Shown piece after piece: positions 43,793 to 51,443 of a stretch of 54,418 bases of DNA (positions within the stretch are counted from its first letter, which is position 1; the number at the start of each line of letters is the position of its first letter). The notes under the pieces were generated by a model. The model was not told where the DNA came from. It was given only the letters and a program-made list of their open reading frames with translations, and searched no databases. This DNA comes from Aminivibrio sp. GTDB lineage: Bacteria > Synergistota > Synergistia > Synergistales > Aminobacteriaceae. The DNA lies in the NCBI RefSeq assembly GCF_016756745.1, contig NZ_JAESIH010000033.1, positions 1 through 54,418 on the forward strand. The letters are read 5' to 3'. The position numbers and the translations under genes are program-made.

Positions 43793-43878
43793 GGAGGGCT
43801 GTCCGAGTGGTCTATGGTGGCTGACTTGAAATCAGCTGGGCGAAAGCCCCAGGGGTTCGAATCCTCTGCCCTCCGCCA
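43793..43878 (+). tRNA. tRNA-Ser (UGA anticodon)
   Basis: The 86-nt sequence folds as a class II tRNA. The acceptor stem is GGAGGGC with GCCCTCC, the discriminator is G, and CCA is encoded in the DNA. The anticodon stem GCTGA-TCAGC encloses CTTGAAA with anticodon TGA, the long variable arm is GGGC-GAAA-GCCC, and the T-loop contains GGTTCGAATCC. It reads UCN serine codons. Confidence 0.96.
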
Positions 43879-43909
43879 TTTTTCCGCAAAAGAGGAAGCT
43901 TCACGAATG

Positions 43910-43938
43910 AAAAACGGCCCCGCCGGGGGACCGTTTTT
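43910..43938. terminator. Bidirectional terminator between tRNA-Ser and the FAH-family gene
   Basis: A GC-rich stem (ACGGCCCC with GGGG then CCGT, small bulge) is flanked by AAAAA on the left and TTTTT on the right. It can end the rightward tRNA transcript and the leftward transcript of the FAH-family gene, which converge here. Confidence 0.72.
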
Positions 43939-43973
43939 GCGGCTGATTCGTCTCGGAAGGACTTTTCGCCCCG

Positions 43974-44738
43974 CTACTCCACAACGTTTTCCAGGGTTCC
44001 GATCCCTTCGATCTTCACCTGCATGACGTCACCCTTTTTCACGGGCCCGATGCCCGACGGGGTGCCGGTAATGATCACGTCGCCCGGCAGGAGGGTCATG
44101 ACTTTCGAGATGTGGCTCACCAGCACGTCCACGGGGAAGATGAAGTTGCTCGTCCTGGAGTGCTGGACCTGCTTCCCGTTCAGGTACATGCCGATCTCGA
44201 GGTCGGAGGGGTCAATACCGGCGACGATCCACGGTCCGAGGGGGCAGAAGGTGTCGAAGGCCTTGGACCGGGTCCACTGTCCGTCCCTGGATTGGAGGTC
44301 CCGAGCCGTGACGTCGTTGGCGCAGGTGTAGCCCAGGATGCAGTCCTTCGCCTCATCGGGTTCCACGGAGGAACATTTTCTGCCGATGACGACCGCGAGC
44401 TCGGCTTCGTAGTCCACACGCTCCGACATGTGTCCGGGATAAACCACTGGGTCGCCGTGGGCAATGACCGTGGTGGAAGGCTTCAGGAACAGAAGGGGTT
44501 CCCCGGGGATGGGAAGACCCACCTCGATGGCGTGGTCCCGGTAATTGAGTCCCACCGCCGCTACCTTGGAGGGCTCGACAGGGGAAAGGAAACGCTCCGC
44601 CTCGTCCACCGACCCGAGGGCGGGGCCCCGGGAACATTCGCCGAACATATCACCTTCCAGCCGGTAGATGATGCCGTTCTCCACCAGCCCCGTTTCTCTT
44701 TTTCCCTTTATGACGCACCGTACGAACGTTCTCTTCAT
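43974..44738 (-). CDS. Fumarylacetoacetate hydrolase (FAH) family protein
   Basis: The 254-residue protein, from ATG 44738 with GGAGGAGAG upstream, shows the FAH fold motifs VGLNYRDHAIE, the metal-binding acidic pair in VDYEAELAVVIG, NDVTARDLQSRDGQW and GDVIITGTPSGIG. The family includes fumarylpyruvate hydrolase, oxaloacetate decarboxylase-like and 2-hydroxyhepta-2,4-diene-1,7-dioate isomerase activities; substrate cannot be told from sequence. An extended frame starting at 44765 has no ribosome site. Confidence 0.9.
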   Translation of the reverse strand: MKRTFVRCVIKGKRETGLVENGIIYRLEGDMFGECSRGPALGSVDEAERFLSPVEPSKVAAVGLNYRDHAIEVGLPIPGEPLLFLKPSTTVIAHGDPVVYPGHMSERVDYEAELAVVIGRKCSSVEPDEAKDCILGYTCANDVTARDLQSRDGQWTRSKAFDTFCPLGPWIVAGIDPSDLEIGMYLNGKQVQHSRTSNFIFPVDVLVSHISKVMTLLPGDVIITGTPSGIGPVKKGDVMQVKIEGIGTLENVVE

Positions 44739-44792
44739 TTTTCTCTCCTCCGGCTTGTTTCCCATGGATTATCCGACTGAAATACCGAGACA

Positions 44793-44801
44793 ATTCTACC
44801 A
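44793..44801 (-). promoter_or_regulatory. Possible extended -10 promoter of the FAH-family gene
   Basis: TGGTAGAAT on the minus strand is an extended -10 type box about 55 bp upstream of the gene. No convincing -35 was found. Confidence 0.4.
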
Positions 44802-44859
44802 TAGAAAAAATGACCCTGAGAAAGAGGATTTATCCCCCTTCGCCGCCTGAAAATAGGGA

Positions 44860-45115
44860 CCTAAATCCGCAGGCAGCGGGGAGTGTCACCGGGGAACGCT
44901 TGGGCGGGGGGTGCAGATTGTCATCCTTGACAACTGCCCAAGCGATCAACACGGCTCCCTGCGTTCGCCGGTTGCCTGCTTGTGAAACCGACATCCGTGT
45001 CGGTTTCTCTCCCCCGGGCGCCCTCCCCCAGGGGATAATCTCTTCGCCCCTGGCGGGGCGAATTCACCTTATGCCCGGCGACATTCCCTCTGCCTGAAAA
45101 ACCTGCGGATTTAGG
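44860..45115. mobile_element. MITE-like element, copy 2 (256 bp)
   Basis: Same length and nearly the same sequence as the copy at 42963-43218. Its terminal inverted repeats are perfect over 14 bp (CCTAAATCCGCAGG). Subterminal sequences at both ends also match in inverse orientation (CAGGCAG and CCGGG blocks) after a 9-bp offset. Flanks AGGGA and GGGGA would be a 5-bp duplication with one mismatch. The right end lies 15 bp before the phoU -35 box, so it may influence expression there. Confidence 0.82.
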
Positions 45116-45129
45116 GGGGAATTCGCTTC

Positions 45130-45158
45130 TTGACAATCCTCCCGGTACGCCGTAAGTT
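45130..45158 (+). promoter_or_regulatory. Promoter of phoU
   Basis: A perfect TTGACA (45130-45135) is followed after 17 bp by TAAGTT (45153-45158). Transcription would begin near 45165 and give a leader of roughly 130 nt before phoU. The -10 box is a weak match but the -35 is perfect. Confidence 0.55.
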
Positions 45159-45185
45159 GTAACATTATCGTTACATGCCTGTAAC
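45158..45185 (+). promoter_or_regulatory. Palindromic operator candidate at the phoU promoter
   Basis: TGTAAC, six bases, GTTACA form a perfect inverted repeat (45158-45175), and a third TGTAAC half-site follows four bases later (45180-45185). The array sits over the predicted transcription start, where a repressor would block initiation. The regulator is unknown. Confidence 0.6.
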
Positions 45186-45295
45186 ATCGCTGAAGACTTT
45201 TCTCCCGCTTTCAGGGCAAGGGCCCCCGCAGGGCGCCCGGAAAGAAAAGGTACTTCCCGGAGGCAGGCTGTACCGAGGAGGGAGGGACTGTAGAG

Positions 45296-46027
45296 ATGTT
45301 CCGGAAGAAAAACGAGAAGGTTGAATCCCTTCTGTATTCCGCCGACAGGGCGAAAATCATTTCCATGGTCCGTGAGATGGGGTCCATGGCGAGCGAGGCG
45401 TTCTCCGGCGCTGTCCGTTCACTGATAGAGCGGAACGACGCCCTGGCGGACGAAGTCATCCGTTCGGATGATGCCATAGATGATCTCGAGGCATCCATCG
45501 ACCAGGAATGTCTGAGTTCCATCGCCATGCGCCAGCCCGTCCGGGAGGACCTCAGGTTTGTTTTCGCCGTCCTGAAGATCATCACCGACCTCGAGCGCAT
45601 CGGCGACCAAGGCGTGAACATCGCGAAAAAGGCCAAGACCCTGAACCGGTATCCTCTTCTGAAGCCGCTGGTGGACATCCCGAAGATGAAGGTCATTGCC
45701 GCGGAGATGGTGGCCGACTCCCTCAAGTCCTTCGAAGAGAACGACACCGCCCTCGCCGAGGACGTCTGCCTCAGGGACGATGAGCTTGACATCCTCTACG
45801 AAAACATTTTCGACGAACTCCTTCTCATCATCGGCAACAAGCCCGAAGGAGACCTGGCCACCGCCCAGTGCGCCGCCGGGCTCCTCTGGGTGGCGCGTCA
45901 TCTCGCCAGGATAGGCGATCACGCCACAAACGTGGCGGAACGGGTGTTCTTCATGGTCAAGGGAGAGCGGCTGAAACCCCTTCTCGAGAAGAAGAAAAAA
46001 GCCCTCTCCGAAAGCAAAGGAGGTTGA
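45296..46027 (+). CDS. phoU: PhoU-family phosphate signalling protein (orphan)
   Basis: The 243-residue all-helical protein has two PhoU repeats, with LRFVFAVLKIITDLERIGDQ and LLWVARHLARIGDHATNVAE, carrying the acidic metal-binding E/DxxxD patterns. PhoU normally links the Pst transporter to the PhoR kinase. No pst or pho genes are nearby; instead a tricarboxylate transporter follows on the same strand after 61 bp. Its exact role here is open. Confidence 0.92.
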   Translation: MFRKKNEKVESLLYSADRAKIISMVREMGSMASEAFSGAVRSLIERNDALADEVIRSDDAIDDLEASIDQECLSSIAMRQPVREDLRFVFAVLKIITDLERIGDQGVNIAKKAKTLNRYPLLKPLVDIPKMKVIAAEMVADSLKSFEENDTALAEDVCLRDDELDILYENIFDELLLIIGNKPEGDLATAQCAAGLLWVARHLARIGDHATNVAERVFFMVKGERLKPLLEKKKKALSESKGG

Positions 46028-46088
46028 CGCCGGAGAACGACACGGAAGCACGGATCAAAGGACCCCAATTCTGAAAGGAGACGATACT

Positions 46089-47036
46089 ATGAAAAAAATG
46101 GTTCTGGCTATTCTCGTTCTGTGTCTCGCCCTCGGAACGGGGGCGGCCCTCGCCGCGGAATACCCGACGAAGCCGGTCACCATCATCGTGGCGTCCAACG
46201 CGGGCGGCGGCACCGACACCATGGCGAGGCTCTTCGCCAAGTTCGCCGAGAAGTACTTCCCCCAGCCCTTCGTGATCAACAACATCGACGGCGCCGGCGG
46301 CCTGAGGGGCTTCGATGCCCTCGCTCGGGCGAAAAAGGACGGCTACACCATCGGAACCCTGTACACGCCTCACGTGACGGCCCACATTTCCGCCAAGCGG
46401 GCAAAGTATACCCTCGATGACTTCGCCATGCTGTTCAACTTTGTCACCGACCCAGGCGTCCTGGTAGTCCCCGCTTCCAGCCCCTTCAATTCCATCCGGG
46501 ACATCATCGACGCCGATAAGGCGGCTCCCGGGACCCTCACCGGCTCCACGTCCGGCCCCGGCAGCGACGACGCCTTCGCCCTCGCCCAGTTCAACGAGGC
46601 CACGGGCTGTACCGTGAAGAGCGTTCCCTCCACGGGATCCTCCAACGCCAAGGCCACCGTCATGGGGGGACACGTATCCATGGGATTCATGAACCTCTCC
46701 CAGATCGAGTCGAACCTCAAGGCCGGCGAAATCCGGGTCCTGGCCATAATGACCGCCAAGAGACACCCCAACGTGCCCGAAATCCCCACCTTCACCGAAC
46801 TGGGCTACAAGGTAATCTCCGACTCGTCCAGGGGATTCGCCGCTCCCGCGGGCATTCCCGAGGATGCCCTGAAGAAACTCGTGGAAACCTTCGAGAAAGT
46901 CCTTGCCGACGAGGAATTCCAGGCAGCGGCCAAGGGACAGCTGCAGATGAACGTGATGACTCCCGGGGAGTACAAGGCGTACCTTGAAGACCTTCTTGTG
47001 ATCACCAACAAGGCCTACGAGAAGGACCCCTGGTAG
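46089..47036 (+). CDS. tctC: TctC-type periplasmic binding protein of a tripartite tricarboxylate transporter
   Basis: The 315-residue protein has a signal peptide (about residues 1-22, ending ALAA) and the TTT-family pattern EYPTKPVTIIVASNAGGGTD and GAGGLRGFDALARA. It captures a carboxylate in the periplasm and delivers it to TctAB. GAAAGGAG precedes the ATG. The substrate is unknown: the family includes citrate, tricarballylate and aromatic acid binders. Confidence 0.92.
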   Translation: MKKMVLAILVLCLALGTGAALAAEYPTKPVTIIVASNAGGGTDTMARLFAKFAEKYFPQPFVINNIDGAGGLRGFDALARAKKDGYTIGTLYTPHVTAHISAKRAKYTLDDFAMLFNFVTDPGVLVVPASSPFNSIRDIIDADKAAPGTLTGSTSGPGSDDAFALAQFNEATGCTVKSVPSTGSSNAKATVMGGHVSMGFMNLSQIESNLKAGEIRVLAIMTAKRHPNVPEIPTFTELGYKVISDSSRGFAAPAGIPEDALKKLVETFEKVLADEEFQAAAKGQLQMNVMTPGEYKAYLEDLLVITNKAYEKDPW

Positions 47037-47051
47037 ATCGAGGCTCATTCC

Positions 47052-47492
47052 ATGACCCGATCTTCCATGAACCGTCTCTTCGCGGTCGGAGGATTGGGAC
47101 TTTCCGCCGCCCTGTTCCTTGGGGCAAACAGCTTTCCCGACCGGGCCGCGGATGCGGCCCGGTATATCTTTTTCCTGGCGGGAATGCTCGCGGTGCTGTC
47201 CCTGATCCTTTTCCTGCAGAAGACACCGTCGCCCGATTCCCATGTCCGGTGGGTCCGCTCACCGAAGAATTTCACACTGACAGTGGCATCCATGGCAGCC
47301 TACGGAATACTTACATCCTACCTCGGCTTTTTCCCGGCCAGCGCCCTTTTCATGGTCGCTCTGTCCTGGATGCTCGGCTTCAGGCGCCCCGTCTTCATTC
47401 TCCTGGGGACCGCCCTGATCCTTGGCTTCGTCCGGCTCGTGTTCGTTCATTTCCTTGGGGTACCCATACCCATGGGCATCTGGGGAGAATAG
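47052..47492 (+). CDS. tctB: TctB-type small membrane subunit
   Basis: The 146-residue protein has four predicted membrane helices and matches the small TctB subunit of TTT transporters. Its C-terminal half contains TSYLGFFPASALFMVALSW, typical of the family. It lies between tctC and tctA with gaps of 15 and 3 bp, so the three are clearly one operon. Confidence 0.9.
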   Translation: MTRSSMNRLFAVGGLGLSAALFLGANSFPDRAADAARYIFFLAGMLAVLSLILFLQKTPSPDSHVRWVRSPKNFTLTVASMAAYGILTSYLGFFPASALFMVALSWMLGFRRPVFILLGTALILGFVRLVFVHFLGVPIPMGIWGE

Positions 47493-47495
47493 ACC

Positions 47496-48980
47496 ATGAC
47501 TGAATTCTTTCTGCCCGCGCTTTCGGAACTGATGAACCCCGGCGTTCTCTTCGCCATTTTTTCCGGCACCGTGGTCGGCATCATTGTGGGCGCCATACCC
47601 GGCCTCACCGCCACCATGGCAGTGGCCCTGCTCATCCCGGTCACCTTCGGCATGAACCCTCTCATGGGCCTTGCCATCATGGGCGGAGTCTACAGCGGAG
47701 GCATGTACGGAGGAGCCATATCCTCCATCCTCCTCTCCACGCCGGGCACTCCCGCCGCCGCCGCCACAGCCTTCGACGGCTATCCCATGACCAGGCAGGG
47801 CAAGGGCGGCACGGCGCTCACCGTGGCCACCTGGGCCAGCTTCTGGGGCGGCATCATCTCCACGGTGGCCCTGCTTCTCATGGCCCCCGCCCTGGCCAAA
47901 TTTTCCCTGCGATTCGGCCCTCCTGAATATTTCGTCCTGGCTATCATGGGCCTTTCCAGCATCGTCACCCTGACAAAGGGCAGCATGGTGAAGGGGCTGA
48001 TCTCCGGATTTCTCGGCCTCGTTCTGGCCACTGTCGGCATGGATCCCCTCTCGGGCTACATGCGCTTCACCTTCAACATCGTGGACCTCTACGACGGCAT
48101 CCCCTTCATGCCGGCTCTCATCGGCCTCTTTTCCGTAAGCCAGATCCTGGACCTGACGGCGGAGATCCGCATCGTGAACGACCTGAGCGACACCATCTCT
48201 TCAATCAAGCGGAGCAGGCTTCCGAAAGGACTCGCCCCTACCATCGTCAGGGGGGGCATCATCGGGACCATCGTGGGAATGCTTCCCGGTGCAGGTGCGA
48301 CCATTTCTTCCTTCATTTCCTACAACTTCGCGAAGCAGAGCTCGAAGGATTCAGACACCTTCGGCAAGGGGAACCCCAAGGGAGTGGCCGCCTCCGAAAG
48401 CGCCAACAACGGCTGCGTCGGCGGGTCCCTCATTCCCCTGCTGACCCTCGGAATTCCGGGAAACAGCGTGGCGGCGGCTCTCATGGGAGGTCTCATGATC
48501 CATGGGCTCATCCCGGGACCGGAGCTGTTCTCCAAGTACGGGACCATGACGTACGGGTTCATCATCTCCCTCTTCCTGGCCAATATCATCTTCCTGGTGC
48601 TGGGAATCTACATGGCCCCCTACTTCGCCCGGGTGACCTCCACCCCCAACGCTCTCCTGATTCCTGGCATCGCCGTTCTTTCGGTCATCGGCAGCTACGC
48701 CATCAACAACAACATGTTCGACGTGTGGCTCATGTTCGGCTTCGGTGTCGTCGGCTACTTCCTCGAAAAGGGAGGATTCTCCACAGGGGCCCTTGTATTG
48801 GGGCTCATCCTCGGCCCCATTGCGGAACTGGGCTTCGGCCAGTCCCTCATCATGGCCGCAGGCTCCCCCATGATTTTCTTTGAGCGGCCCCTCTGTCTGC
48901 TTCTCTGGGCCATTACCATTCTTCTCATGGTTCCGGCTTTTTCGGGCCATTTCAAGAAGAGCAGGAACAAGGTGGACTGA
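47496..48980 (+). CDS. tctA: TctA-type large membrane subunit
   Basis: The 494-residue protein has about 11-12 membrane helices and TctA motifs: GAIPGLTATMAVALLIPVTF, YGGAISSILLSTPGTPAAAA, LPGAGATISSFISY and the second-half GGSLIPLLTLGIPGN. It forms the ion-coupled carboxylate channel with TctB. A strong hairpin follows the stop, marking the end of the operon. Confidence 0.95.
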   Translation: MTEFFLPALSELMNPGVLFAIFSGTVVGIIVGAIPGLTATMAVALLIPVTFGMNPLMGLAIMGGVYSGGMYGGAISSILLSTPGTPAAAATAFDGYPMTRQGKGGTALTVATWASFWGGIISTVALLLMAPALAKFSLRFGPPEYFVLAIMGLSSIVTLTKGSMVKGLISGFLGLVLATVGMDPLSGYMRFTFNIVDLYDGIPFMPALIGLFSVSQILDLTAEIRIVNDLSDTISSIKRSRLPKGLAPTIVRGGIIGTIVGMLPGAGATISSFISYNFAKQSSKDSDTFGKGNPKGVAASESANNGCVGGSLIPLLTLGIPGNSVAAALMGGLMIHGLIPGPELFSKYGTMTYGFIISLFLANIIFLVLGIYMAPYFARVTSTPNALLIPGIAVLSVIGSYAINNNMFDVWLMFGFGVVGYFLEKGGFSTGALVLGLILGPIAELGFGQSLIMAAGSPMIFFERPLCLLLWAITILLMVPAFSGHFKKSRNKVD

Positions 48981-49017
48981 AAATAGCGGGCCGACCTTCA
49001 GGGCCGGCCCGCTATTT
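48981..49017 (+). terminator. Terminator after tctA
   Basis: AAATAGCGGGCCG and CGGCCCGCTATTT form a perfect 13-bp stem with a loop of 11 bases, directly after the tctA stop. The T-tract is short (TTTCGTT), but stem symmetry makes it likely to work. Confidence 0.8.
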
Positions 49018-49109
49018 CGTTCCGGGCTTCTTCGCCTCGACATTTCTTTTCCTTTGTGATAGTTTTTTCCCGTTGATTCCAATCCTGCCCATTTCAAGGA
49101 GACGGCATC

Positions 49110-49154
49110 ATGGACAGTGGACCGCACCCTGTAGAGGATTCCACAGCGACGTAG
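49110..49154 (+). CDS. Possible 14-residue leader peptide upstream of mgtE
   Basis: AAGGAG, a spacer of about 8 nt, then ATG opens a frame reading MDSGPHPVEDSTAT and ending at TAG. It lies in the 332-bp leader of the mgtE remnant, before GC-rich inverted repeats. Short acidic and proline-containing leaders regulate Mg2+ transporter genes in enterobacteria, but there is no sequence match here. It may be chance. Confidence 0.25.
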   Translation: MDSGPHPVEDSTAT

Positions 49155-49312
49155 CAGCGCCGCCCGACCTCCCTTCGGCGGAATGCCGGCGCATGCCGGA
49201 AGTGTGTAACCGCCGGACATCCCGCATAATGAACCGGTCGAAATGAAAAGGCACGGAGGACGCCCCGCGCGGATGCGTTTCCGTACAGGCCATGGGACAG
49301 GGGGGAAGGGTC

Positions 49313-50312
49313 ATGAAGGACACCCGGAACAAGTTTCTCGCAAGCGTTGAAAAACTCTTCGAACGGAAGCAGTTCAAGAACCTGAAGGAACTGCTGAGCG
49401 CCATGGAACCCGCGGACATCGCAGAAGTTCCGGCGGAGAAGGCACCCGCGGAGCGGGTCTTCCTCTTCCGCCTCCTTCCCAAGGATCTCGCCATCGAAGT
49501 CTTCGAATTTCTCGAGGGAACCGAACGGGAGGAGCTTCTCGGGAGCTTCACCGATTCGGAAGCGGCGGGCATCATCGAGGAGATGTCCGACTACCGACCA
49601 GGAAGAAGCGGCGAGGATCATGTCGAAATACGACCTCCAGACCGTCCCCGTGGTAGACAGGGAACACCGCCTCGTGGGCATACTCACTTTCGACGACATT
49701 CCGGACATCGTCCAAGAGGAGGCCACCGAGGACTTCGAGCGTATGGCCGGTATCTCCCCAGTGGACGAAAGCTACCTGGACGCGGGGATCCTGACCCTCA
49801 CCCGAAAGCGGCTGACCTGGCTGCTCGTCTGCATCGTCACCCAGCTTTTTTCGTCCTTCATCCTTAAGCATTACTCCTTCGCCCTCGAAAGTGTGGCGGC
49901 CCTCGCCTTCTTCATCCCCCTCCTCACGGGCACCGGCGGAAACACGGGCACCCAGGCTGCTACGCTTGTGATCCGGGGCTTTACTGTGGGGGAAATCGTC
50001 AGGGGGGACCTTTTCAGGGTCATTTCGAAGGAGGCAGTCTCAGGCCTGCTCCTGGGGGTTTCTCTCGCGGTGCCGGCCTCTATCCGGGCCTGGACCATGG
50101 GGACGGGGTACGGCGTGGCTTTCACCGTGGCGGTGTCCGTGGTGGGGGTGGTCATGCTGGGCAACATGGTGGGAGCCTTCCTCCCCTTCGCGGCGAAAAA
50201 ACTGGACATCGACCCGGCAGTCATGTCCGGTCCCTTCATTACCACCGTGGTGGACATCCTGGGGCTGCTGCTCTACTTCGAAGTAGCCCGGAGAGTGCTT
50301 GTACTGGGGTGA
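49313..50312 (+). pseudogene. mgtE: mgtE Mg2+ channel gene, internal deletion and frameshift
   Basis: The first part (from ATG 49313, GGGGGGAAGG upstream) encodes an intact MgtE N-terminal start, ending in GIIEEMSD. The next codons change frame, and the other frame continues TTDQEEAARIMSKYDLQTV, the end of the second CBS domain, then the full membrane domain with GTGGNTGTQA and five helices. About 150 residues (end of the N domain, CBS1, start of CBS2) are missing between the two. A normal MgtE is about 450 residues. The junction is near 49586-49596. An ATG at 49620 could still give a 230-residue channel domain. Confidence 0.88.
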
Positions 50313-50342
50313 CCTCCTCTACGGAAACCAGGCGGCACTGGA

Positions 50343-50374
50343 AAAGGGGCAGCGTCCGCTGCCCCTTTATTTTT
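50343..50374. terminator. Convergent terminator between mgtE and the EIIC-like gene
   Basis: AAAGGGGCAGC and GCTGCCCCTTT form an 11-bp stem with loop GTCC, followed on the plus strand by TATTTTT and on the minus strand by TTTT. It also covers the stop codon of the minus-strand membrane-protein gene. Two converging transcripts are ended here. Confidence 0.85.
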
Positions 50375-51377
50375 CAAATTTCATGTCGCCGGGCCGGATG
50401 TGTCCCGTCCTCCTGAGAATTTCCGAGAAGAGAAGAGAAAGTACAGCGGGGAGAAGGAAGTGAAGCAGCAGAATCCCCGGCCAGGCTGAGGAGCCCATGA
50501 CAGCGAGGGTGGAGACCTGTCCCACCAGGCCGCTGGTTCCCATGCCGGCACCGACGGGGCTGTTCTCCATCCGGAAGACCACGGTGGAAAGGGGGCCGAG
50601 CACGGCCGCCGCCGCAGTGGGGGGAACCCAGATCCAAGGGTTCCGTATGATGTTGGGAATCTGGAGCATGGAGGTGCCCAGCCCCTGGGCGATGAGCCCT
50701 CCCGTTCCGTTCTCCCGGAAACTCGCCACGGCGAAGCCGATCATCTGGCAGCAGCACCCCGTCGTGGAGGCTCCCGCGGCAAGGCCGGAAAGCCCCAGGG
50801 AAATGGACAGGGCGGCGCTGCTGATGGGCAGGGTGAGGATCATTCCCATGGCGACGGAAAGGACAATCCCCATGGGAAAGGGGTGAAGGGCGGCGGCGGC
50901 GTTGATGGCGCTGCCGAGCCAGTACATCATCCGGGCGACCGCAGGACCAGCGACCACACCCACCGCGCCGCCGGCGACTATGGTGGCGGCGGGAACGAGC
51001 ACGATATCCACGCTCGTTTTTCCGGCGACCCTCCGGGACACTTCCGCTCCCGCCCAGGAGGCCGCGAGGGCGCCCACAGGCTCGCCTACGGCGGCGGCAG
51101 TGCCGGAAAAGGTCCCTGCACCCACGGCCCCGGCGATGAGAGAGGAAAAAATGCCCAGGGGCGGTGCCCCGACGGCAAATGCAACCCCGGCGCCGATGGC
51201 GGGGCCCATGAGGAGCTGGGCGACCCGGCCGAAGTGTTCGAGGTGGGGGAGGGAGAGCAGTTGGCCGCACTGCCGGAGGATAAGACCGATGATGAGGGAG
51301 GAAAAAAGGCCGAGGGCCATCCCGTTCAAGACCTTGATCAGGTACCCCCGAAAAGGAGAAGACGCCGTTCCTGCCAT
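50367..51377 (-). CDS. PTS_EIIC_2/PfoR-type membrane protein, candidate niacin transporter
   Basis: The 336-residue, glycine- and alanine-rich membrane protein has eight to ten predicted helices and resembles the PTS_EIIC_2 (PfoR) family, which is named after sugar permeases and a Clostridium perfringens regulator. No phosphorylation domains accompany it. It lies next to niaR, with a palindrome and a predicted promoter just upstream of its start (51388-51443). Niacin uptake is my inference from this; the family itself does not settle the substrate. Confidence 0.75.
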   Translation of the reverse strand: MAGTASSPFRGYLIKVLNGMALGLFSSLIIGLILRQCGQLLSLPHLEHFGRVAQLLMGPAIGAGVAFAVGAPPLGIFSSLIAGAVGAGTFSGTAAAVGEPVGALAASWAGAEVSRRVAGKTSVDIVLVPAATIVAGGAVGVVAGPAVARMMYWLGSAINAAAALHPFPMGIVLSVAMGMILTLPISSAALSISLGLSGLAAGASTTGCCCQMIGFAVASFRENGTGGLIAQGLGTSMLQIPNIIRNPWIWVPPTAAAAVLGPLSTVVFRMENSPVGAGMGTSGLVGQVSTLAVMGSSAWPGILLLHFLLPAVLSLLFSEILRRTGHIRPGDMKFEK

Positions 51378-51387
51378 TGGACCACTT

Positions 51388-51417
51388 CCTTTACAGGTGT
51401 CTTGTCACATGTAAAGG
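51388..51417 (-). promoter_or_regulatory. Putative NiaR operator palindrome
   Basis: CCTTTACA, 14 bases, TGTAAAGG is a perfect 8-bp inverted repeat. Within the spacer four more positions pair (GTG/CAC and C/G), so 12 of 15 possible pairs match. It overlaps the predicted -10 box (51415-51420) and ends about 11 bp before the transporter start. A NiaR dimer bound here would block transcription. Confidence 0.65.
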
Positions 51418-51443
51418 ATACACCCTTATTTTCCCTCCGGCAA
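51415..51443 (-). promoter_or_regulatory. Promoter of the EIIC-like gene at the end of niaR
   Basis: TTGCCG and TATCCT are spaced by 17 bp on the minus strand. The -10 box overlaps the palindrome, a typical repression layout. Each box matches consensus at four of six positions. Confidence 0.5.

Noticed and set aside
49021-49312. M-box type Mg2+ riboswitch before mgtE
   Set aside because: The conserved M-box blocks (such as GGUGAGGCUCC) are not visible in the leader; only weak hairpins and a short frame are seen.
49094-49726. Long minus-strand frame opposite mgtE
   Set aside because: It is antisense to the MgtE N domain and the non-coding leader, with no domain or ribosome site.
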